From positions 1-39,224 of the forward strand of contig JAKIUJ010000017.1 in the NCBI GenBank assembly GCA_021647625.1: a stretch of 39,224 bases of DNA, given 5' to 3'. Source of the stretch: Desulfobacula sp. Lineage in GTDB: Bacteria > Desulfobacterota > Desulfobacteria > Desulfobacterales > Desulfobacteraceae. The notes beneath the pieces were generated by a model. That model ran no database searches and was not told the origin of the DNA. It saw only the letters and a list, made by a program, of their open reading frames with translations. Each line of letters begins with the position of its first letter. Position 1 is the stretch's first letter. Below are positions 33,233 through 39,224 of this stretch, piece after piece. A program made the position numbers and the translations under genes.

Positions 33233-34504
33233 ATGAAGCACACCCAATTAAGCGTTTGTCTCACCCTTTTTGTTTCCATGTTTGTTTTTTTGTGGGCAGG
33301 CTCGGCATTTGCCGAAAAACCCATTGTTATTGGTGCGCCATTGTCGACCGCCTATCTATACGGCTGGGACGCCGAACGTGGTATGAAGCTGGCTATCGAT
33401 GAAATAAATGCTGCCGGCGGGGTCAATGTAAATGGCAAAAAAAGGCTATTTAAAATCGAAGTAATTGACACCCGGGATCTTGAGCCGGGTGTTCCGGTCT
33501 CCGAGGCATTGATGGCCCTTGAAAGATTAATTTTAAGCAAAAAAGCCGATTTCATCCTGGGCGGGCCCAACCGCTCTGAGGCCGCCCTTGCTGCATTGTC
33601 TTTGTTGTCCAAATATAAAAAAGTCTCCATTGTGACCAGTGGCGTGTTAACCCCGAAATATCATAAAACAATCGCTGCAAATTATGATAAATTCAAATAT
33701 GGTTTCAGGATTCACGGGGAAGCGGTTAATCTGATTGGTGAAATCATCGCCAATTTTGCTGATTTAAAAGAAAAATATGGCCTTACCAAGGTCTTTATCA
33801 TGGCCCAGGATGTCTCCCATGCAAGGGGTGCTGCCAAAGTCATGGGAAAAGTGGCCGGTTCAAAAGGATTTGAAATTACCGGAACTGAAATTTTCCCCAC
33901 AGGCACCACAGACTTTTCCATGGCTCTCTTAAAAGCCAAAGCCACCGGTACCCAGATTATCAATATCTGGATGGATATGCCTGAAAGCGCGATTCTTTTA
34001 AAACAATGGTATGATCTAAAGATACCTGCCCTACCATTTGGTTCCACACTCGCTGCTGCTGAACAACCCGGATTTTGGAAAGCCACAAAAGGCAAGGGTG
34101 AATACACCCTTTGTAATGTTGTAAATGCCGGAAATGCGCCATCTGATGCCACCGAATGGACCATGAAATTTTACAATGCCTATGCCAAAAAATGGGGTGT
34201 TGAACCCGAAGGCCTTGGATCATCCAGTTCTTACATGGCGGTCTATGTATTAAAAGATGCCATTGAAAGAGCAGGAACACTTAATTCGGACAAAGTGGTT
34301 ACGGCCCTTGAACAAACAGATATGATGGGTGTTTACGGAAGGCTCAGGTTTGATCCTAAAAGTCACCAGGTCATTGTTGCCAAAGATCCTAAAGACGGTG
34401 CTGTGGGTTCCATCCTCCAGTGGCAGGACGGCAAACGGGTGGTTGTGTATCCCAAAAGCATCGCCAAGGGGGAGATTCTGCTTCCGCCGTGGATGAATAA
34501 ATAG
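33233..34504 (+). CDS. livK: LIV-type ABC transporter substrate-binding protein
   Basis: A 423-residue periplasmic binding protein of the branched-chain amino acid (Peripla_BP_6) class. A signal peptide runs to about residue 27 (AGSAFA before EKPIVIG). The mature start IVIGAPLSTAYLYGWDAERGMKLAIDEINAAGGVNVNGKK is typical. AAGGAGA precedes the ATG. It is first in livK-H-M-G-F. The ligand need not be an amino acid: members of this class also carry aromatic and other carboxylates, and an acyl-CoA ligase follows the operon. Its TAG stop is the first three bases of a palindromic repeat that separates it from livH. Confidence 0.92.
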   Translation: MKHTQLSVCLTLFVSMFVFLWAGSAFAEKPIVIGAPLSTAYLYGWDAERGMKLAIDEINAAGGVNVNGKKRLFKIEVIDTRDLEPGVPVSEALMALERLILSKKADFILGGPNRSEAALAALSLLSKYKKVSIVTSGVLTPKYHKTIAANYDKFKYGFRIHGEAVNLIGEIIANFADLKEKYGLTKVFIMAQDVSHARGAAKVMGKVAGSKGFEITGTEIFPTGTTDFSMALLKAKATGTQIINIWMDMPESAILLKQWYDLKIPALPFGSTLAAAEQPGFWKATKGKGEYTLCNVVNAGNAPSDATEWTMKFYNAYAKKWGVEPEGLGSSSSYMAVYVLKDAIERAGTLNSDKVVTALEQTDMMGVYGRLRFDPKSHQVIVAKDPKDGAVGSILQWQDGKRVVVYPKSIAKGEILLPPWMNK

Positions 34505-34649
34505 TGTTTGAACGAAAACTCACCCGTCTGCGGCGTTGCTACGAAATTCTAAAATCCTCATGTACTATAGTACACTCCGGTTTCAGAATTCCTTGCGCCT
34601 TACATATGGGCAACTTTTCGCCCAAATACGAGTTTTCGGTCAGGCACTA
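34502..34649 (+). repeat. 148-bp palindromic repeat element (MITE/REP-like) between livK and livH
   Basis: The ends TAGTGTTTGAACGAAAACTC and, in complement, TAGTGCCTGACCGAAAACTC match at 17 of 20. As RNA, 19 of 20 end positions pair, two by G-U. Inside are GGCG/CGCC and AAATCC/GGTTT arms converging on the perfect palindrome TGTACTATAGTACA (34560-34573), plus a TGGGC/GCCCA side hairpin. The whole element is one long imperfect stem. It has no coding capacity. The opening TAG is the livK stop codon. Confidence 0.8.
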
Positions 34650-34672
34650 AATAAGATTGACGAATAAATAAA

Positions 34673-34745
34673 ATGAAAGAATTGATCAAAATTTTATAAC
34701 TCTTTCATGCGTCGTAACGGGTGACGACCATTGCAAGCCACCCGT
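34673..34745 (+). other. Two further hairpins in the livK-livH gap
   Basis: ATGAAAGA (34673-34680) pairs with TCTTTCAT (34701-34708), and ACGGGTG (34717-34723) with CACCCGT (34739-34745). Neither has a terminal T-run. Together with the repeat they make the 277-bp livK-livH spacer heavily structured. Confidence 0.45.
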
Positions 34746-34781
34746 GGCGGTTCATCAACCCTTAATTTTAGGATCTGTTTT

Positions 34782-35648
34782 ATGGAAATTCTAGTTTACG
34801 GGACTATCAACTCAGTATCCCTTGCACTAATGGGCCTGGGCTTTGCCATGGTATATGGTATCAGCCGGGTTCCCAACTTTGCCCACGGGGCACTATATGT
34901 TATTTGCGGATTTGTCACCTGGACCCTGTTTCAAAAGCTGGGCCTGCCGTACTTTATCGCTATTATTCTATCCCTTGGCGTGAATGGTGTCTTAGGCATG
35001 CTCATGTACCGATTTGTCCTGATTCGGGTAAGAGGGATGAATATTTCCGAAATTATCGCTTCATATGCCATTGGCCTTATCATCCTTGAAGGCCTTCGGT
35101 TTGGGGGCTTTCGGGGCATGACTTATACATTGCCTGTATTCATGGAAGGAAGCCTCATGATCGGCGGTGTTCCTGTGGATTACCATAGAATAGTGATGAC
35201 AATCATCGGTATTTTACTCGTGGCAGGGTTATGGTTGTTTACCCACCACACAAGAATCGGCCTGGCTCTCCAGGGCATGGCCCAGGATGAACGGGCAGCA
35301 CTCATGTTGGGGATTGATTCGGATTTCATGGCCATGCTGGCCATGGGATTCGGTGCTGTTCTTGCCGGCGTTGCCGCCACATTAATTATGCCTTTAGGCA
35401 ATATTGTTGTGGAATCAGGCTACCATGTCCTGATCATGTCCATTGCGGTTTGTATTGTAGGGGGACTCGGGTCCTGGATGGGGGCTTTTTTTGCCGCCTT
35501 TATTATTGGATTTGCCCAAATTCTAACCGTTGTATATATCGGGTCTCATTTTCAAATGGTGGTTGCCATTCTGGCCATCATCCTGACGCTGATCCTGAAA
35601 CCATCCGGCCTGTTCGGCCAGCAAAAAGAACTGGAAGAGAGGGTTTAA
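34782..35648 (+). CDS. livH: LIV-type ABC transporter permease LivH
   Basis: A 288-residue inner-membrane permease with about eight hydrophobic helices. It has the LivH start (EILVYGTINSVSLALMGLGFAMVYGISRVPNFAHGALYV) and the family EAA-like segment GLALQGMAQDERAALMLGID. It ends KPSGLFGQQKELEERV. The start is the ATG at 34782; the frame opens earlier at a TTG without a ribosome-binding site. It pairs with LivM, whose gene begins 3 bp after this stop. Confidence 0.93.
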   Translation: MEILVYGTINSVSLALMGLGFAMVYGISRVPNFAHGALYVICGFVTWTLFQKLGLPYFIAIILSLGVNGVLGMLMYRFVLIRVRGMNISEIIASYAIGLIILEGLRFGGFRGMTYTLPVFMEGSLMIGGVPVDYHRIVMTIIGILLVAGLWLFTHHTRIGLALQGMAQDERAALMLGIDSDFMAMLAMGFGAVLAGVAATLIMPLGNIVVESGYHVLIMSIAVCIVGGLGSWMGAFFAAFIIGFAQILTVVYIGSHFQMVVAILAIILTLILKPSGLFGQQKELEERV

Positions 35649-35651
35649 AAA

Positions 35652-36665
35652 ATGAGTAGTCAACACGCAAGAAAAGAGAGAATAGATCGCGGGATCAAGG
35701 TCAGATCGGATGGGCTTTACGCATTGATGTCCCTGCGGGAGTTATCCTATCTGACATTGCCCAGATTTATTTTAATCGCCGGCATGATGCTGCTCCCGGT
35801 TCTAATGCCGGATATGTACTGGCAGCGGGTCATATCAATTGTATGCATTTATACTATATTGGCCATAAGTTTTGATTTTCTGGCTCATTATGTGGGACTG
35901 GTCTCATTGGGCGGGGCCTTTTTTATTGGAACCGGAGGGTATACGGCAGGAATATTGAATACCTATTTTGGACTGCCCCCCATTCTCACTGTTCCCTTGG
36001 CTGCGATTATCGGCGGTCTCATCTGTACGCTGATGCTGTTGCCCTGCCTGCCGTTAAAGGGAGTATATTTTGCCATCATCACCTTAATGTATCCGCTTTT
36101 CATGGCAAGAATCATTGAAGCCTTTGACATTTTCGGGGGCACGGACGGCCTGATCGGAATCGACAATTTTTCATCCGCCTTTGTGGAGCAGTATCTTGTG
36201 GTTGCCATGGTCTTGATGTTCCTGTCTGGCATACGAAGGTTTGTTACAACGGATATGGGGCTGATCTTTACCGCTATTATGGACAATGACCAGGCCGTGA
36301 AAGCGTCGGGTATCAACATCGCCAAGTACAAAGCCCTTGCTGTTTTCATCGCCTCTGCCATGGGATGCATGGCAGGTGCGTGTCTCACCCATATCTACAT
36401 GTGGACAGGCATTTCCCAGTTCGCCCTTGATTTTTCCATCCTGCCCATAGCTGCCACGGTTATCGGCGGTTCCGGAACTTTGATAGGTCCTCTTTTGGGA
36501 TGTTTGATTCTGGTTCCCGTATCAGAACTTTTAAGAGATTTTGGGACCCTGCGAATTGTATTTTATGCCTCAATTCTTGTGGGATTTATCCTTTTTAGAA
36601 GTGACGGCATCATGGTGTTTGGACAACGCAAATATGAGCAGTTTGAAAGGTGGACTAAAATATGA
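35652..36665 (+). CDS. livM: LIV-type ABC transporter permease LivM
   Basis: A 337-residue membrane permease with a basic cytoplasmic N-terminus (about 35 residues) before the helices. LivM features include YTILAISFDFLAHYVGLVSLGGAFFIGTGGYTAG and the loop GLIFTAIMDNDQAVKASGINIAKYKALAVFIASA that contacts the ATPases. GAGAGG lies 9 bp upstream. Its stop overlaps the livG start as ATGA. Confidence 0.93.
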   Translation: MSSQHARKERIDRGIKVRSDGLYALMSLRELSYLTLPRFILIAGMMLLPVLMPDMYWQRVISIVCIYTILAISFDFLAHYVGLVSLGGAFFIGTGGYTAGILNTYFGLPPILTVPLAAIIGGLICTLMLLPCLPLKGVYFAIITLMYPLFMARIIEAFDIFGGTDGLIGIDNFSSAFVEQYLVVAMVLMFLSGIRRFVTTDMGLIFTAIMDNDQAVKASGINIAKYKALAVFIASAMGCMAGACLTHIYMWTGISQFALDFSILPIAATVIGGSGTLIGPLLGCLILVPVSELLRDFGTLRIVFYASILVGFILFRSDGIMVFGQRKYEQFERWTKI

Positions 36666-37471
36666 CTCAGCCTGCAGATCAGACCAAGACAAAACCTATT
36701 TTAAGAATGAAAAACTTAAACAAAAGGTTCGGCGGTGTTCAGGCACTTAAGGATGTCAGCTTTGATGTATTCCCCGGCGATGTTTTAGGCATTATAGGCC
36801 CCAATGGATCAGGGAAAACAACAATTGTTAATTCCATCACAGGATTTATTAAACCCACCTCAGGTAAGGTTTATTTTAAAGACAAAGACATTACCGGTAA
36901 ACCGCCACACAAGGTTGCAGATATGGGAATTACAAGAACCTTTCAGATAATGCGGCCCTATTATAGCCTGCCTGCGTATAAAAATCTTGTCATCCCTCTG
37001 TTTTCGCCCAGAGCCAAACGGACCGGTGGGTGGCGGGGCGGGGGCAATCTTGGCAACCGCCAAACCATTGCAATTGATATTTTAGAGGAAATAGGTTTTG
37101 AAAGAGACTCATATATCCCTTTTAAAAAAACATCTACGCTGCCAACGGGCTATTTAAAAAGACTGGAACTTGCCCGGTGCCTGGCACTCAAACCTGAAAT
37201 CATTATCTGCGATGAAATTTTTTCAGGCCTTTCCATGAGTGAAATAGCTTCCATGGTTCCCCTGATTGAACGGCTCCAGGATGAGGGCATTACCATTGTC
37301 ATGATTGAGCATCGTTTAAGGGAACTTTTTCAGGTGGCCAACCGTGTCATGGTTTTAAATTTCGGTGAAAAACTTATTGAGGGAACCCCGGATCTTGTCA
37401 TGGCAGATGAAAAAGTAAAGGCTGCCTATTTTGGATCCAAAGAGGTTGAGGAGGTTATGACCTATGCTTGA
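36662..37471 (+). CDS. livG: LIV-type ABC transporter ATPase LivG
   Basis: A 269-residue ATPase. Walker A is GPNGSGKT (46-53). The Q-loop segment reads ITRTFQIMRPYYSLPAYKNL, and the H-loop is MIEHRL. The signature is LPTGYLKRLELARCL, departing from the usual LSGGQ/LSYGQ, and Walker B reads IIICDEIFSGLS with Ile in place of the usual Pro. The catalytic Glu is kept. In a heterodimer with LivF, whose signature is canonical, one degenerate site is tolerable. It overlaps livM by 4 bp and livF by 8 bp. Confidence 0.93.
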   Translation: MTQPADQTKTKPILRMKNLNKRFGGVQALKDVSFDVFPGDVLGIIGPNGSGKTTIVNSITGFIKPTSGKVYFKDKDITGKPPHKVADMGITRTFQIMRPYYSLPAYKNLVIPLFSPRAKRTGGWRGGGNLGNRQTIAIDILEEIGFERDSYIPFKKTSTLPTGYLKRLELARCLALKPEIIICDEIFSGLSMSEIASMVPLIERLQDEGITIVMIEHRLRELFQVANRVMVLNFGEKLIEGTPDLVMADEKVKAAYFGSKEVEEVMTYA

Positions 37472-38213
37472 GGCAAAAGAATTAATGGTCTTTTACGAAA
37501 ACATGCTCGCCTTGAACAATATCAGCATTAAGTGTGATGATAATCAGATCGTTGGTGTATTCGGGGCAAACAGCGCAGGCAAATCCACCCTCATGTATGC
37601 CCTGTCCGGAATCATGCTGGATATTCAAAAAAAAGAACGCATGGCAGGCGGTGAAAGAATTTCCCTGACCGGGGATGTACTGCTTAACAACAAGAGTATC
37701 ATGGATGTGAAACCAAGTCTTAGGGCAAGGGCCGGTATTGTCCTTTGCCCTGAAAGACGACGGCTATTCAAAGAAAGCAGCGTAATCGAAAACCTTCGTA
37801 TCGGGGGATATCTTGCAACAAAATCCCAGGCAAAAAAGACCATGGAGTATATCATGGAAGTCTTTCCTGCCCTGCAGACTCTGAGAAACCGTTTGGGTGG
37901 TTTTTTAAGCGGTGGTGAGCAGCAGATGGTGGCCATAGGCCGTGCCTTGATGGCCCAGCCCAAGGTTCTTTTGCTGGACGAACCGCTTCTAGGCTTGAGC
38001 CCTTTGATGCAGGCGACCCTGATCAAGGCAACCAAAGCCATCCAGCAAGAAACCAATATCTCGGTTATCGTTGCAGAGCAATATGCCCGGCCGGTATTCC
38101 CCATTGTAGACTATGCCTATATCCTTGAAAACGGAGCGGCGGTCATGGAAGGAACACGGGATGAACTCATGGATAATCCGGATGTAAAATCTGCATACTT
38201 TGGTGTGTCATAA
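37464..38213 (+). CDS. livF: LIV-type ABC transporter ATPase LivF
   Basis: A 249-residue ATPase with Walker A GANSAGKST, signature LSGGEQQMVAIGRALM, Walker B VLLLDEPLLGLSP and H-loop-position residues VAEQYARP (Glu-Gln in place of the usual His, common in LivF). GAGGAGG inside the end of livG serves as ribosome-binding site. It is the last transporter gene, followed 19 bp later by the acyl-CoA synthetase. Confidence 0.93.
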   Translation: MLEAKELMVFYENMLALNNISIKCDDNQIVGVFGANSAGKSTLMYALSGIMLDIQKKERMAGGERISLTGDVLLNNKSIMDVKPSLRARAGIVLCPERRRLFKESSVIENLRIGGYLATKSQAKKTMEYIMEVFPALQTLRNRLGGFLSGGEQQMVAIGRALMAQPKVLLLDEPLLGLSPLMQATLIKATKAIQQETNISVIVAEQYARPVFPIVDYAYILENGAAVMEGTRDELMDNPDVKSAYFGVS

Positions 38214-38232
38214 CTAAAAGGAGTAGTTCCAA

Positions 38233-39224
38233 ATGGTGAAGAATAATATTCCACTCGAAGAGGAACTTTCCTTTTCAAGATTTGACCAAATGAGTGAAAA
38301 ATATCCAAAAAATACCGCTGTGGTTTACCTGGGTGAACACTTTACGTATGAACGGTTAAGAGATTTAAGCGAACGATTTGCAGGGGGTCTTGCTAAGTTA
38401 GGGATACAAAAGGGAGACAAGATCCTTTTATATATCCCCAACTGCATCCAGTGGGTGGTGGCCTATCTTGGCATCCAAAAAGCCGGAGCGGTTCTGGTTC
38501 CGGTTTCACCGATCTATACATCCCATGAAATTGAATATATGATAAACAATTCCGGTGCAAAAACAATTATCTGCATGGATACCAATTTCGGATATGTGAA
38601 AGAGACCTTTGCAAGCACCAAACTTAAACGGGCCATTGTCACCAACCTTGTAGATCTTTTACCTGTCTGGAAACGGGGATTGGGCTTTTTGTTTGACAAG
38701 GTCCCCACAGGAAAGGTGGACTATGACGACAAGGTGCTGTCCTTTAAGTCAATTTTAAAAGCCGAACCGTTGGCAAAACCAATAAAAATTGATCCGGTCA
38801 ATGACTTGTCCTATATTTTATATACCGGCGGCACCACTGGATTTCCCAAAGGCGTTCCCGGAAATCATATCGGTTCTACATCCTATATCAATGATGTTAC
38901 CTATGATGTGGCAGGGGATCATTTAAAAGAAGGAGAAGATGTCTATATTGCCATCAATCCGCTGTTTCATATCATGGCCCTGGGATTTTTCATGGCCATT
39001 GGTTTAAATAAGGGCAATATGGTGGTGCTCATGCCCCAGCCCCAGGTGGACGCCATTCTGGCATCTATCCTAAGATACAAAGCCCGATGGTTTTTAGGGG
39101 TTCCGGCACTCTACCGGATGATTCTGGAAAATGACCGGCGAACGCAATATGACTTGTCTTCCCTGCGGTATTGTTTTTGTGGTGGAGATGTACTGCCCGG
39201 CAAGGTAATGAACCGGTTCAAAGA
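38233..39224 (+). CDS. AMP-dependent acyl-CoA synthetase/ligase, 3' end outside window
   Basis: The frame is open from the ATG at 38233 to the window end (330 full codons). It starts MVKNNIPLEEELSFSRFDQM and shows the ANL-family pattern: FTYERLRDLSERFAGGLAKLGIQKGDKI, PVSPIYTSHEIEYMINNSGAK and the phosphate-binding motif YTGGTTGFPKG. NPLFHIMALG and GVPALYRMI follow. The adenylate-forming C-terminal subdomain is beyond the window. GGAG lies 9 bp before the start. Placed directly after livF, it probably activates the imported carboxylic acid to its CoA thioester. The substrate is not deducible; long-chain or aromatic acids are both possible. Confidence 0.9.
   Translation, partial: MVKNNIPLEEELSFSRFDQMSEKYPKNTAVVYLGEHFTYERLRDLSERFAGGLAKLGIQKGDKILLYIPNCIQWVVAYLGIQKAGAVLVPVSPIYTSHEIEYMINNSGAKTIICMDTNFGYVKETFASTKLKRAIVTNLVDLLPVWKRGLGFLFDKVPTGKVDYDDKVLSFKSILKAEPLAKPIKIDPVNDLSYILYTGGTTGFPKGVPGNHIGSTSYINDVTYDVAGDHLKEGEDVYIAINPLFHIMALGFFMAIGLNKGNMVVLMPQPQVDAILASILRYKARWFLGVPALYRMILENDRRTQYDLSSLRYCFCGGDVLPGKVMNRFK

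Overview
The window looks like the chromosome of a sulfate-reducing deltaproteobacterium (Desulfobacterota), probably a Desulfobacter/Desulfobacula-like member of the Desulfobacteraceae. This is an inference from gene content: heterodisulfide-reductase-like Fe-S proteins, many hybrid sensor kinases, a PEP-CTERM protein, PilZ proteins, and a LIV-type ABC transporter paired with an acyl-CoA ligase. There is no rRNA, tRNA or marker gene to confirm it, and I see no CRISPR array.

Layout. (1) 51-7349: a periplasmic binding protein abutting a hybrid sensor kinase, a YgiQ-type radical SAM protein, a PilZ protein and an exported endonuclease/exonuclease/phosphatase-family enzyme. (2) 7400-14691: a plus-strand cluster with an HcnAB-like iron-sulfur flavoprotein, an HcnC/DAO-like FAD oxidoreductase, a FadR-type GntR regulator, a class I aminotransferase and a DUF917-family protein. 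Two TGGT-N3-ACCA half-palindromes, the typical FadR-subfamily operator pattern, sit over the likely promoter, so the regulator probably controls its own cluster. (3) 14859-19594: a minus-strand chemotaxis-like operon cheA-cheD-HDOD-cheY-cheX. Its CheA carries a tandem MshEN-like (c-di-GMP-binding type) insert. The eroded 3' end of a chemoreceptor gene lies just upstream. (4) 20110-28472: a CCG/4Fe-4S protein, a second PilZ protein, YehS, a PAS kinase with a four-cysteine cluster, a GlxA-type AraC regulator, a DUF3795 protein, a YitT membrane protein and a REC-kinase-REC hybrid. (5) 28497-31258: an accessory stretch with a broken IS4-type transposase, a palindromic repeat, a small unknown gene, a PEP-CTERM protein, paired operator-like palindromes and a copy of a roughly 150-bp palindromic repeat. 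(6) 31259-39224: a sigma-54 activator, a stand-alone Fis-type HTH protein, a complete five-gene LIV transporter (livK-H-M-G-F) and the start of an acyl-CoA synthetase that runs off the window.

The most distinctive non-coding signal is a dispersed MITE-like palindromic repeat. There is a full copy at 34502-34649, an inverted copy at 30754-30914 and a 17-bp terminus at 10753-10769. In two of the three places the first bases of the repeat (TAG) are the stop codon of the upstream gene, and one copy separates livK from livH much as REP elements separate malE from malF.

Starts were re-chosen where a ribosome-binding site favoured an internal codon. Everything here is from reading the sequence; no database search was run.
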